A DNA stretch of 64,000 nt from Scilla litardierei (GCA_030789695.1 CM061134.1:67183486-67247485); one strand, 5' to 3'; positions 1 through 11,199 are shown, numbered from the stretch's first letter. Numbers and translations are program-made. Notes: generated from the sequence alone by a model not told the origin.

Positions 1-1381
1 GACGGGCAGATACCTGACGGCGACCAAAAGACGTAGACTGACGTGAGGCAGAGGTGGTGCCGCCAGGTAAGGTCGAAGATGTGCTGGCGGCAGTGGTCAT
101 GCCAGCACAGGAGACAAGGCCAGAAATGGCCGCAAGGAGGTGCTCAGACGTGATCGATCCCGGAGCAGAAACGGGACGACTCGGGCCAGCCCCTAAATCT
201 CCCCCAGACGCAGGGATATCCTGCTCGCCTAAGTGGGCGGCAGGGGACGGTGATCTGCGGGCGTCTGCGGGAAAGAAAGGAAGATTCAACCCAGCTAAGA
301 AATCGGGATCAGGAGGGAAAGTCCAATCTCCCACGAGAGCAAGGGTCATGCGAGCGGGGTTGGGCAGAATGGTGTAAGGGGCTGGGGGTTGGCCATAATG
401 AAATATGAAGCGGCCATCCGAGCGGGGTTTGATCATGTGGATGTGCCGCAGGACATCAATATCAAGATGTGAGGGTCCTGCGGCAGCATGAAGATTACCG
501 GGGATGGTAATATTGAATTGGGCGTGAGAGCAGATGATCGTGATGATGCCCCCGCAACAAAACTTCCCCTTACCGGCCCGGCTGATCTTGAGTAGCTTGT
601 AAACAAGCCAATCGCCGCCATGGATGGGGACGGTAGGGGCCCTGAAGCTAACTCCATCATCATCCCGGACATAAGGAAAAGTCATGGCCCAAAGGATAAA
701 AAGGTCAGGGATAGTCACAGTGCCTGACTCGTCCCTAGGAAAGAATGTAGATGAAATGATTCTGTGGGCCAATCGAAACACGGGATGAATGATGGAGGAG
801 GCCTTGGCCCTTCCTCGGGGGTAGTCGCGGATTAGCGTGAGGCGGAACCAGAATTGATCGACATCAAACTCGGGCGTGTACCCGTAGTGTCGGATGGAAT
901 CATCCCCGAGATTGGGGAAACCAAATATATCGTTAATCGTGTTCAGGTTCGTGGTGACACTACGGTTACGCACCCGGAATCGAATGATCGACCCGGACTC
1001 CCAGACAAGTGTAGAGAGGAATTCGAGTGTGAGGGCCGGGTAGGATATGGCATGTGTATTAAGAAAGGCTAACCACCCTAAGTTAGCGAAAAGAGATTCG
1101 ACCTCGGTGAAGACACCGAGATCGACAAGTGTACGTGCGTGCGGGAACTTGGTGGATAGATGCCCTCGAGCATCAAGCCTACGGTAAAAATCTTTGTGCT
1201 CCTGGTTCCGAAAAATATACCCGTGTGGGCCCAACATTGGGTCCACAGGGGGAATAACAGGTGGAGGAGGGCCAAGTGTAAGTGCTCGTGTACGGGAATG
1301 GGGACGTGTTTGTTTTCGTCTCTTTCGAGACGGCTCCTCTTCCCTCATGATACCCTTCCCCTTATCCTTATCTTTATCCAT
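1..1381 (-). CDS. ORF3 of GYPSY-A (plant retrotransposon accessory ORF, C-terminus outside window)
   Basis: An open frame of 460 codons runs from ATG at 1381 to the window edge without a stop. The N-terminus is very basic (MDKDKDKGKG, then SRKRRKQTR), resembling a nuclear localisation signal. The middle resembles the ORF3 core of GYPSY-B2: a stretch on sequence being read as the end of a gene front (EFLSTLV), then FWFRLTLIRDYPRGRAKASS, HPVFRLAHRII and IPDLFILWAM. The part nearest the edge becomes rich in P, S, A and G. The family matches the Athila ORF1 / putative gypsy-type transposon proteins of plants, whose function is not established. A 17-bp TG/CA tract touches the start codon. It is the least broken ORF3 in the window. 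I infer a nuclear protein, possibly DNA-binding. Env-like use is an alternative, but I see no signal peptide or membrane segment. Confidence 0.75.
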   Translation of the reverse strand, partial: MDKDKDKGKGIMREEEPSRKRRKQTRPHSRTRALTLGPPPPVIPPVDPMLGPHGYIFRNQEHKDFYRRLDARGHLSTKFPHARTLVDLGVFTEVESLFANLGWLAFLNTHAISYPALTLEFLSTLVWESGSIIRFRVRNRSVTTNLNTINDIFGFPNLGDDSIRHYGYTPEFDVDQFWFRLTLIRDYPRGRAKASSIIHPVFRLAHRIISSTFFPRDESGTVTIPDLFILWAMTFPYVRDDDGVSFRAPTVPIHGGDWLVYKLLKISRAGKGKFCCGGIITIICSHAQFNITIPGNLHAAAGPSHLDIDVLRHIHMIKPRSDGRFIFHYGQPPAPYTILPNPARMTLALVGDWTFPPDPDFLAGLNLPFFPADARRSPSPAAHLGEQDIPASGGDLGAGPSRPVSAPGSITSEHLLAAISGLVSCAGMTTAASTSSTLPGGTTSASRQSTSFGRRQVSAR

Positions 1382-1837
1382 GTGTGTGTGTGTGCGAGCA
1401 AGAATTAGTGCAAAAATCGTGGATGCACACCAACACAAGCAAACGAGCAAGCACAATAAATAGGGCAAATGTATAAAATAAGCTTAGGAGCGAGTTTACC
1501 CAAGCGGAGTGGCGGAGCTTGCTCGTTGATGCCCCACACTGTTCAGCGAGAGTAGCGTGGAGCCGCGGCGAACTCCTTCGGCAATAATTTTCGAAATGGG
1601 GGTGGTTCGGGGGAAAATTAGGTCAAAATCTCGGAATGGGAGGAGAGAGAGGGTGTAGATGATGGAGGGGTTGATGAAGGAGGTGGAGAGTGGGAGCAAT
1701 GGAGGAGTAGAGGGCGTGGGGGAGTGAAGATCGGTTGTTGGCGAAGAGGGGAAGGCGAAACGACGGCGGGTTTTGGGGGTTTTTGCGATCGGGCGAGATG
1801 GAAACGAGCGGGTGTCGGGGGGGGGGGGGTTTATATA
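1382..1837 (-). promoter_or_regulatory. TATA box and leader of GYPSY-A ORF3
   Basis: On the minus strand a TATATAAA box (1830-1837) lies 12 bp from the nearest site of the palindrome array and about 450 nt before the ORF3 ATG. It is followed by a run of 13 C (1817-1829) and a CT-rich leader typical of plant 5' UTRs. A 67-codon upstream ORF (1699 to 1496) lies in the leader and ends just beside a GTAAAC that could act as a splice donor. I could not find a convincing acceptor before the ATG. Promoter function is inferred from position. Confidence 0.55.
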
Positions 1838-1849
1838 GGGTTTTAAGTC

Positions 1850-2195
1850 GAACCGATCGGGTGACTTGTTACCCGATCGGTTGACTGTTAGGTTGAAAAT
1901 CTTGCCGAAGAAATGCTACAGGTGAACCGATCGGGTGACTTTTCAACCGACCGGTTGGCCGCTCCACACAATTTCCCGAGAACTTAGGGCTGCTCACCCG
2001 GTCGCGTCAACCGATCGTGCTAGAACTCAACCGATCGGTTGATATTCCCCAAGATTTCCCGAGAGTTCTCCCCAGCTCACCCGGTCTGCCACCCGGTCTC
2101 TTCATTACTCAACCGATCGGGTCATATGGGGACAGATCTCGGCATGTATCTGATACGTCCCAACCGATCGGGTGAGTTGTCACCCGATCGGTTGG
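1850..2195 (-). promoter_or_regulatory. Internal palindrome array (CCGATCGG type) of GYPSY-A
   Basis: At least eight sites of the type CAACCGATCGGTTGA or TCACCCGATCGGGTGA occur here, several of them one base degenerate (CGACCG, CGGTCG). Neighbouring centres within pairs are 20 bp apart, for example 1856 to 1876, 1930 to 1950, and the last pair near 2170 and 2190. The same motif fills the LTR upstream of its TATA box (15175-15545). The array sits between the end of pol and the ORF3 TATA box, so it looks like an internal enhancer for ORF3. It contains CGGTTG, which fits plant MYB cores, so a host factor is a possible binder. Confidence 0.75.
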
Positions 2196-2326
2196 GGCCT
2201 GTTTCCTGCAAAAACCAAGAAATTTTCTTAAGTCCCCGAACGGATGTTCTCGCGGCTGATTTTATTTATAAAAAGTAGATAAAATAAAGTAAAAATTAAC
2301 GCTGAAAAGTGGGAAAAAGTTTAGAA

Positions 2327-2344
2327 CATGGGTTGCCTCCCATG
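2327..2344 (-). other. Post-pol stop RNA hairpin (loop AGGCAA)
   Basis: On the minus strand CATGGG-AGGCAA-CCCATG forms a 6-bp stem with a 6-nt loop, about 46 nt after the pol stop. GYPSY-B carries the same loop at the same distance after its gag-protease stop but with different paired arms (GTCGGG/CCCGAC). The surrounding GTTAAAC and GCGC blocks are also shared. Compensating arm changes argue for an RNA structure. The role is unknown. Confidence 0.7.
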
Positions 2345-2389
2345 AAGCGCACTTGTTTAACGTCGTTGGCTCGACGCCCGCAGCGGTGA

Positions 2390-4836
2390 TCAATTTGGAT
2401 CCGGAGGGTTAGAGGAAGAGATGTCACTCGTGGGGGGTCCGACCGGAGAGAATTCTGGTTCTCCTACTGCATAGTGTTTTAGACGCTGCCCGTTTACTTT
2501 AAACGGCTCATCCCTTCCCATTATCTCGATAGCCCCATGCGGGAAAACCTTGGTGACGCGGAACGGTCCCGACCATCTTGACTTGAGTTTCCCAGGAAAG
2601 AGCTTCAGCCGTGAGTTGAACAGGAGAACTAAGTCTCCTTCTTTGAATTCCCTCCTTAAGATTCGCTTATCGTGCCACCGCTTCAGTTTCTCCTTGTAGA
2701 TCTTGGCATTCTCATAGGCATTGAGCCGGATTTCGTCAAGTTCGTTGAGTTGTAGCCGCCGGTGCACTCCTACCTTCTTGGTGTCGAAATTCAGATTCTT
2801 AACCGCCCAATATGCCTTATGTTCCAATTCCACAGGAAGATGGCAAGCTTTCCCATAGACGAGCCGGTAGGGAGTTGTGCCGATAGGAGTTTTAAATGCC
2901 GTCCTGTAGGCCCAAAGCGCGTCAGGGAGCTTTGATGACCAGTCCTTCCTGGAATTGGCCACTGTCTTTTCTAGTATGCTTTTAATCTCCCGGTTAGAGA
3001 CTTCCGCCTGACCGCTGGTCTGGGGGTGGTAGGCATGCCCCACCCGGTGTTGTACCCCGTATTTTTTTAAGAGGGCCTCAAATTTCTTTTCTATAAAGTG
3101 GCTTCCTCCGTCATTGATCAGGACACGAGGCACACCGAACCGCGGGAAGATGTTGCTTTTAAAGAACTTGGCCACCACTCTGGAGTCATTGGTTGGACTG
3201 GCCATCGCTTCAACCCATTTCGACACGTAGTCTACGGCCACCAAGATGTACTGGTTCCCCGAGGAAGAAGGGAACGGTCCCATGAAGTCCACTCCCCATA
3301 CATCGAAGATTTCTATCTCTAGGATGTAGTGTTGAGGCATCTCATTTCTTTTGGAGATATTCCCAGCTCTTTGGCATCTATCGCAGGCTTGGACATAAAC
3401 ATGTGTGTCCTTGAAGAGCGTAGGCCAGTACAACCCGCTTTGGAGGATTTTTGCGGTGGTCTTGTAGGTGCTCGCGTGCCCTCCGCATTGCTGCCCGTGG
3501 CAGTGGGAAATGATGGAAGTCGCCTCAGTTTCAGGGATGCATCTTCGTATCACCCCATCATTGCAGGTTTTGTATAGGTGGGGGTCATCCCAATAGAATT
3601 TGCGGACCTCATGGAAAAATTTCTTCTTCTGCTGAAAGCTCACATTGTGGGGAACGATGGCACAAGCCAGATAATTTGCGATGTCGGCGTACCAGGGGGT
3701 CCAGGAGGAAGATACAGAGAAGAGATGCTCGTCAGGGAGTGAATCATCGATTGGTGTAGCATTCAAATCAAGAGCGGGCATCCTGGACAGGTGATCGGCA
3801 ACAACATTCTCCGCCCCCTTTTTGTCTCTGATTTCCAGGTCAAACTCCTGGAGGAGGAGAATCCATCTGATGAGTCGTGGCTTGGCTTCCTTCTTGTTCA
3901 ACAGATATTTAAGAGCCGCGTGATCCGTGTGTACGATCACCTTGGCGCCAACGAGATATTGTCGGAACTTATCCATGGCGTAGATCACCGCGAGCAATTC
4001 CTTTTCCGTGGTAGTATAATTTCTTTGGGCGGCATCAAGGGTTTTGCTCGTATAGTATATGACATGAAGATTTTTATCTTTCCTCTGCCCTAGGACGGCA
4101 CCAACCGCATAATCACTAGCGTCACACATCAGCTCAAAGGGGAGTTCCCAGTCCGATGGTTGTATTATGGGTGCGGAAATCAAGGCTTGCTTCAAAGTGT
4201 GGAAGGCCTCCATACACTCCTTGCCGAAGACGAAAGGTGCGTCCTTCACGAGGAGTTGGGTCAGAGGCCTGGAAATTTTCGAGAAGTCTTTTATAAAACG
4301 GCGATAAAATCCCGCATGTCCTAAGAAACCACGGACTCCTCGAAGGTTGTGCGGTGGTGGAAGCTTTTCAATCACTTCGATTTTAGCCTTATCAACCTCG
4401 ATTCCCCTCGAAGAGATGATGTGTCCCAGAACAACTCCCTCTTGGACCATGAAGTGACACTTCTCCCAGTTTAGGACTAGTCCCTTGTCCTGACATCTCT
4501 CCAGGACCTTAGTGAGATTACTGAGGCACGAGTCAAATTCAGTTCCGCAGACTGAGAAGTCGTCCATGAAAACCTCCATGATGTCTTGGGAGTAGTCGGA
4601 GAAGATAGCGGACATGAGTCTCTGGAATGTAGCAGGGGCGTTACAAAGCCCGAACGGCATTCTTCTATAGGCGTACGTCCCGAACGGGCAAGTGAAAGTC
4701 GTCTTCTCCTGGTCATCATTATGAATAGGGATTTGAAGAAATCCTGAATACCCGTCCATAAAACAGAAATAATTATGCTTCGCCAGCCTCTTGAGCATCT
4801 GGTCAATAAAGGGGAGGGGGTAATGATCCTTCCTTG
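2390..4836 (-). pseudogene. pol: pol, 3' part of GYPSY-A (RT C-terminal half, RNase H, integrase)
   Basis: An uninterrupted frame of about 815 codons up to the COPIA-4 insertion point. In order: RT second half with FMDD (in [10 protein letters not shown], near 4565) and the [13 protein letters not shown] block; RNase H with [15 protein letters not shown] and [11 protein letters not shown]; the zinc-binding HHCC of integrase ([10 protein letters not shown] then CDRCQ); the D-D-E core ([23 protein letters not shown]); and a C-terminal [16 protein letters not shown] stretch. The first 35 residues of the longest ATG frame derive from the COPIA-4 LTR and are not native. The frame resumes at 12860 after the insertion. 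The integrase half looks intact, so damage to pol is mainly the insertion and the missing gag-protease. Confidence 0.9.
4832..4836. repeat. Target site duplication CCTTG of COPIA-4 (partner 12860-12864)
   Basis: CCTTG stands directly before TGTAGGATCC at 4837 and directly after ATCCAACA at 12859. Removing COPIA-4 and one copy rejoins the conserved RT block [15 protein letters not shown] in frame. Confidence 0.95.
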
Positions 4837-5443
4837 TGTAGGATCCTGTCCAAAACAGAGTTAGGATCGATAATATGAAGTTTAGACTTACGCTTGCGTA
4901 TGCGGCACGGTAGTCTACGAACTTCGCCTTCGGATTCGCCACGACGGATCGAGTCTTTTCACGAACGGAGTAAGGCTACTAATCCACAATCTAAATCTCT
5001 ATTTTAGATTAAGAACTTGGATAAGAGGGAGAGAAAGGATTTCTGCAGAGCTTCGCTAGGATGAAGATGCATGCATGAATTTCATGCAAAAGGTGTAAGA
5101 AATGGCTTACCCTTGGGTCTTATTTATAGCCCCCAAGGTAGTTATTTTAGGGTAAGTTGTTCCTTTGGAACAACTTAATTAAGGTGTACCATGATACATG
5201 GCACATTATAAGCTTAAGTTGTACCATATGCATGGTACAACATAAGCTTAAGATATTCCCCCTTTATTAGCCATATGTCGCATGCACTTATGCATATATA
5301 ATGCGACTTTCCCACTCATCCAGATATCCTCTCCGCAAGGGAACAGATTCCCTTTGTACACGACTTCGTGTACGCGACGTTCGAGGTCCGTATTCCCTCG
5401 TACATCCCCCACAAGGGTGTACAAACGTCTTCCATATCCAACA
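4837..5443 (-). repeat. 3' LTR of COPIA-4
   Basis: 607 bp, TGTAGGATCC to ATCCAACA, matching 12253-12859 nearly base for base. It contains GTACC-rich inverted segments around 5189-5250 (GTACCATATGCATGGTAC is itself a palindrome). The purine tract lies just outside its right end on the minus strand. Confidence 0.95.
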
Positions 5444-6490
5444 TCTCCCACTCACACTTGAGGGGATTGTAAGAGAACGTCTTTCCCTTAGTTCTTTCAT
5501 CTATCATACCGAGAAATAGACCGTGCGACTGTCATGCGCGTAGAGTCTGTTGTTGTGCACTTGTTAGAGATACACAACGACCTCGAAGGTGCAAAGTTGA
5601 GTAGTTCAACGCATGCTTTACCCTAGATTATTTCTTCACATTTCTTATACTTTATATTCAACAATTGAATCCTATCTGGATTACAATTGGCTGGTCAGAT
5701 TTGAATCATTAAAGTCCAAATGCGAATATGAAATCAATCTTCCTCTTCTTGCGAACCTTCTGATCTTGACTAGACTCGCTTTTCTAACGTGCCCCGCCGA
5801 GCCGAATTATCATAGCCCATAAGTAACACGCTAAGATAGCGATCATTTCGTCAAATCTAAAGGAACCAATTGGAGTCCTTGAGGGTAAGAGTTAAGACCC
5901 ATATGGCCTTTGAGTCTCACATAATAGCAAACACTATTGCTACTAACTCAGTGGTCGAAATGCATACGTGGTATGAACACGTATTACAACATCACTCCTT
6001 TCCCAGGGAGAGTATGTCTTAATGATGTTGTACGGATGAAAGATCAGACACCACAGTGCCTATCTTTTGAGTCCCCTTACTACTCAGGAAATATTCCCGG
6101 ACTCTCATCCTGCATAAGACAGATAGGATTAAAAATCCTACGAGATCTCTTTCAAATATCCTTGTGATACAGATCTCAGATCTTTTGTAAGCATCCATAT
6201 GATGCAGATCTTTCATTCGACTATCTTGTTTAAGTCATGACTCTAAATCATTCGTCTAATGATTTTGACTTTAAACTAGTCTCATCTCTATCTTATCCAT
6301 CTGATAAGATAAGGCGGTTGCTCATGTGAGAGAGCCAACCTTAATCTGTCCGACATACACACAATTCAGCTGAGATTTCAAAAAAAATGTACACAAACAT
6401 TTCTTAAGAAATTCATATGCAATGTTGGAAAAAGAACTTATTCTTTTATTAATTTTGATCATTTCTTAGACATGGGAATATTGGTACAAC
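5444..6490 (-). other. Purine tract and 3' noncoding region of COPIA-4
   Basis: The stretch beside the 3' LTR reads GTGAGTGGGAGA on the minus strand (5444-5456), the likely polypurine tract. The remaining kilobase up to the pol end holds only short open frames with no recognisable domain. I see no gene in it. Confidence 0.7.
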
Positions 6491-9346
6491 TCAGCTCATA
6501 CGCAATCCTTGGGATGATAAGTGTTTATAAAACACATTTCTGGGGATCGCTTTTGTAAGCTGATCCTCTATCATCTTATGCGTAGATATGTACCTTATGT
6601 CTACCTTCTTGGTTTTATCATAGTCTTTTGCAAATCTGCAGTTCCTTTAAGATACTGCTTTATCCTCTTAACCGCTTTCCAGTGTTCTTGCCCTGGGTTG
6701 GATTGGTAACAGCTTACCATTTCCAACGGCAAAACAGATGTCCGGTCTCGTACACACCATAGCGTACATAAGACTATCAACTGCACTGGAATATGGAATT
6801 TTTTCCATAATTTCCTTTTCCTTTTGGTTCTTTGGACACGATTCCAGATATAAATTATCGCATATGCTTATATGAATATCAATGGACTTGCAGTCCTGCA
6901 TATTAAATCGTTCTAGAACCTTCTTTATATAAGTCTCCTGTGAAAGAGAAAGAAGTTTCTTCGAACGATTCCTTGAAATCTTAACTCCAAGGATATATGC
7001 GGCTTTTCCTATGCCTTTCATCTCAAATACTGATGAAAGCCAAGCCTTGATACTCATCACAAAGCCCTTGTCATTTCTGGCTATTAAAATGTCATCTACA
7101 TATAGAGACATGATAATATACTTGCTTTTAATCCTCTTGATATATACTCAGTTATCTTCATCAAGCATGGAAAATCCATTTGATAAGACAACTTCTTGAA
7201 ATTGTATATACCATTGCCTCAAGGATTATTTAAGACTATATATGGACTTACGAAGTTTACAAACCTTATGTTCGTTTCCTTCTTTTACAAACCCTATTGG
7301 TTGTTCCATATAGATCTCCTCGTCCAATTCTCCATTGAGAAAGGCAGTCTTTACATCCATGTAATTCGAGGTATAAGTAAGCTACCATTGCCAGAATCAT
7401 GCGAATCAAGGTAAAACGCACAACAGGTGAGAAGGTCTCTTCGTAGTCTATCCCTTCCTGTTGCGTAAAACCTTTCGCGACAAGGCGAGCTTTATATCTG
7501 TCAATAGAGCCATCAGCCTTATGCTTGATCTTGAGAACCCATTTGTTCCCAATTGCTCTATGTCCTCTGGGTAAGTTAACTAAGTCCCAAACTTGGTTAA
7601 CTCGCATGGATTTCAATTCCTCCTTCATCGCTTCCATCCATTTGTCTTTCGCAGGGCATGATGCGGCCTGTTTGAAAGTAGCAGGCTTGTCATCATCTTG
7701 TAGTAAAGTCATAAAGGTTTACCTCAAATCTTAGAGGAGCCAACCTTGTATGACTACTACGTTGTATTTGAGATTTCTTCAAGTCCTTGTTGACTCGAAT
7801 TTAGATCAATTCTAATATCACTCCCACTTGGAATGTCGTTAGAATTGCTCCCACTTGGATCATTATTCCCGTATGGAATAGGATAATCGTCATTCGTATA
7901 ATCCATTGGTGAAGGTTGAAACGTATTTTCGTTTTCACCAAGAATTCTCCCACTCGAATGAGGTAATCCTTCTTGATCATAAATCTCAAATAAAGATAAG
8001 TCCTGACTTATCTCGCCCTGTCTTGGAAACTCGTTTTCCAAGAAAGTGACATCCCTCGACTCAAACTCAATTAGCCCACCATTGTCTTCCTGACTAACAA
8101 AAATATAACCTTTGGAGTTTTCTGCGTATCGTATAAAGATACGTTTCCTTCCCCTTGGCCCAAGTTTGCCATACTTATGGGAGGAAATATGTGCGTAGAA
8201 TGCACAACCCCAAGGTTTCAAAATGTTTAAGTCAGGAGACCTTTGGTTCCACAACTCATAAGGAGTGGAGTTAACTGATTTCGAGGGTACGCGGTTCAAA
8301 ATGAAAGCGTCTGTCAATAATGCATCACCCCAAAAGGTGATTGGAAAGTTAGCTTGCTCCATCATTGAACGGACCATTTTTCATTAAAGTCCTATACCTC
8401 CTTTCTGCAACACCAATTTGTTGAGGAGTATAGGGCATAGTTACCTGATGTACTATGCCTTTTTCATCACAAAGTTCCTTTAAACTTGTTGACTGATATT
8501 CACCGCCCCTATCGGTTCGCATGACCTTAATCTTGCGATCTAATTGATTCTCCACTAAACTCATATAGTTTTTAAAGCAGGTTTAGTGCTTTCACTTTGT
8601 GGGATATCAAATAGATATGACCGAATCGGGTGAAATCATCAATAAAAGTGATGAAAAATAGGACCTCCCGTCTCTTGTCTTGACATTCATCGGACCACAT
8701 ATGTCCGAATGGATAAGCTGTAATGGAACCTCGGCCCTTGTGCCGGTTCCAAACGGCTTGCGACAAGATTTCCTCACAAGGCAATGTTCGCAGGTCGACA
8801 TTTCAACCTTTGAAACATTAGATAGAAGGCCACGTTTGGCAAGTCTATCTATACGCATTGGTCCAATATGACCAAGCCTTGCGTGCCAACAAATTATATT
8901 AGACTCATTAGTCAAAGAATTTGTCACAAGGAAATTTTCATTACATGAGGAAATACATTGTACTTATTACAATAAATCCTTTGAAATACAAACCCAGTAC
9001 CAATAAAGGATTTATTACAAAATAGGTCCATATTACAATCATGAAGGAACCAACTATAACCCAGACCCATTAAATTGACCACAGTATTAATATTCCTTTG
9101 AATATATGGAATGAAGAGAACATCATAAAGTAGGAGAGTGTGGCCGTTGTCCAAGTCTAGCTTGCAATTCCCAACGCCTTTCTCTACAACACGTGTGTTG
9201 TTTCCTACATTGATCCACTTCATTCCTTGGGGTATCCGGTGATACTCCACGAAGGACCGTCTGTCCTTTGCTATGTGGTCGGTGGCACCTGAATCAATTA
9301 TCCCAAAATGGATTAGATTCCTCAAGAAATATTGAACTAGAAACAC
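6491..9346 (-). pseudogene. pol: pol of COPIA-4 (protease, integrase, RT; RNase H core deleted)
   Basis: Broken copia polyprotein. Domains in order: protease DSGATDHI (near 9290), the integrase zinc region WHARLGHIG...CEHC (8890-8780), HSDICGPM of the integrase core, the DRGGEYQS and TPQQIGVAERRYRTLM blocks (8510-8380), integrase C-terminus, RT start (WMEAMKEELKSM, NKWVLKIKHKADGSIDRYKARLVAKGF, 7640-7440), a frameshift near 7360, and RT YVDDILIA (7105-7085) followed by YILGVKISR. After RRIKQYLKGT the frame jumps directly to the very C-terminus of RNase H (about 6570-6491), so the RNase H catalytic core is deleted. At least four frame changes are needed to follow it. Non-functional. Confidence 0.9.
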
Positions 9347-10220
9347 ATATGTAACTAGTATTACAAGTTACCTCGTCACTTCCACTCGTACAGGAATGAG
9401 CATAGTGACCGAGCTTGTTGCACTTGAAGCACTTGATCCTTTTCAAGTCTTTCTTCTTGTGCCATTTCTTGTGCCCACCCTTATGTTTGGGTTCCTTGGT
9501 AGACTCAGGTTGCTTATTACGTTCATTAGTGAACTTCGAACGATTTTTCCGTTTCTTTCCCCCGTGTGAGGAACTAGCAACCATGTGCACTTCTGCATTT
9601 GGTTTGGCAGCTGCAAGCCGCTCTTCCTCTAATTCGAGGTGCTTGGAAACATCGCTGAAGGTCTTGATGCTCTCATTGTGAGTGAGATGCATCTTCATTT
9701 GATCCCACCCATTTGGTAGGGAACGTATGACTGCTTGGATTTGTTGCTCATTAGTGAGCACATGACCTGCGTCCTTTAACTCCGAGATAAGGTTCGCCAT
9801 ATGTCGCAGATGTTTCCCCATGGAATGATCTGGACGTTTCTTATATGTATCGAACCTTATAGTTAAGGCGCGAAGTTTGGACACCGATGTGCCACCGAAC
9901 TTCTCCTCTAGCTTGGACCATATGTCCATGGCTAGGTCATGTTCTCGGAAGATGCGCATTACGTCATCAGCCATACTGCTTAATAATGTAATGCGCGCTA
10001 TCTTGTTCTTCCGAGACCAAGCATCAAAAGCTTCCTTGTCTCGTCGGTGTTGGGCCGTAGTGCCCAACTCAGGTTCAATCATAACGTTCTTTAGAGTTTC
10101 GAGCACTTCTTGCTCCTCTAGAACGTATTGTATCTTGATGGACCAAAGTTTGTAATTATCGCCGTTGAGTTTTTCACCTTTGTTTAACTCAGCGACGATA
10201 TTCTTTGAAGCGGAAGACAT
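9294..10220 (-). CDS. gag: gag of COPIA-4
   Basis: About 308 residues starting MSSASKNIVAELNKGEKL. An ATG 21 nt upstream is also in frame, but copia gags of this type usually begin at the MSS position. It has a UBN2-type gag core (WSIKIQYVLEEQEV, IWSKLEEKFGGTSVSKL, MGKHLRHMANLISELKDAG), a basic linker rich in K and H, and a CCHC zinc knuckle CFKCNKLGHYAHSC near the end. It binds RNA and builds the particle. The frame then runs out of phase with protease, which sits in another frame from 9346, so one base was probably gained or lost around 9330-9350. Confidence 0.85.
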   Translation of the reverse strand: MSSASKNIVAELNKGEKLNGDNYKLWSIKIQYVLEEQEVLETLKNVMIEPELGTTAQHRRDKEAFDAWSRKNKIARITLLSSMADDVMRIFREHDLAMDIWSKLEEKFGGTSVSKLRALTIRFDTYKKRPDHSMGKHLRHMANLISELKDAGHVLTNEQQIQAVIRSLPNGWDQMKMHLTHNESIKTFSDVSKHLELEEERLAAAKPNAEVHMVASSSHGGKKRKNRSKFTNERNKQPESTKEPKHKGGHKKWHKKKDLKRIKCFKCNKLGHYAHSCTSGSDEVTCNTSYICVSSSIFLEESNPFWDN

Positions 10221-10269
10221 TTTACTTTTAAAATGCTGCAAAAAGACACAAAACCGAAGGTTTGATCAA

Positions 10270-10870
10270 AACATTGCATAAAAATTCTTAAAATATAACT
10301 CCCACTTGAAATGATAATAGAGTATCCCATTTGGATAGTTCTAAAAATTCAAATCCCACTTGGAATTATATTATATTTGATAAGTTACTTTCGAAAAATA
10401 TTGAAGATGTTGTTCTAGAATCGAAAAGGTCTCTATGATTCCAATCACCATCTAGAACAACCTTCAATATTCCCCCATCACTTATCAAACAATAGTACTC
10501 TTATAGTACTAGCAGCGGAAAACGAGTTTGAAAATGTATTTTTCAGATATAATTCCCACTTGAAGTGATAATAGAATATCCCATATGGATAGTTCTAAAA
10601 TCAACTCCCACTTGGAATGATATTCATAATTTGATAAGTTACTTTCGAAAAATATTGAAGATGTTACTCTAGAATCGGAAAGGTCACTTTGTTTCCAATC
10701 ACCATCTAGAGTAACTTTCAATATTTCTCCCTCACTTTATCAAATGTTAGTACTCTTATAGTACTTTGTAGCGGAAAAGCGTTTTTGAAATCGTATTTTT
10801 CAAAACGTATGAAAAAGTATTTTTCAAAAAATTATATTTCAACTTAGTACCCTTATGATACTAGTGAAAT
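10270..10870 (-). repeat. Tandem leader repeat with covarying hairpins (COPIA-4)
   Basis: Two tandem copies of about 270 bp (roughly 10270-10535 and 10540-10805) plus the start of a third. Each copy holds an inverted repeat. In copy 1 GTTGTTCTAGA (10409-10419) pairs with TCTAGAACAAC (10451-10461). In copy 2 GTTACTCTAGA pairs with TCTAGAGTAAC. Both positions that differ between copies change on both arms, preserving pairing. ATTGAAG/CTTCAAT extends the stem across a 2-nt bulge, and TTTGATAAGT/ACTTATCAAA closes it further out. These hairpins lie between the primer site and gag, where packaging or translation signals are usual. Confidence 0.8.
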
Positions 10871-11199
10871 ATTCGACACTTCCTGACCATTTGTCGGGAA
10901 TGAGCCGTAATCGTGCCTAAGTCGGATCCCCCTTTTGGGGATTCTTCTGCAAATTATCATCGCCGGCTCCCGTATGGATCCAGGCGTTTCCCCACGTATG
11001 AGAGAATTTTGATGCAGACGACTGTTGTTTGGCCCCGTATGGGCTAGTCGGCACGTTCATGTTCAACCAAGGCCTTTTGCCGAATTGGTCTTCTTCACTC
11101 CCGGCCAGTGCCGATCAGTCCGGCCCCCGGCCAGGCCCTGACCGCTGCCAGAGACGGCCTGCGGCAGCCCTGGCCACTGCCAGGACCGGTCTGGCCGCT

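Noticed and set aside
1..1381. ORF3 as a retroviral-type envelope gene.
   Set aside because: No signal peptide, no membrane segment and a nuclear-type basic N-terminus in A and B. The family is often called env-like only from its position.
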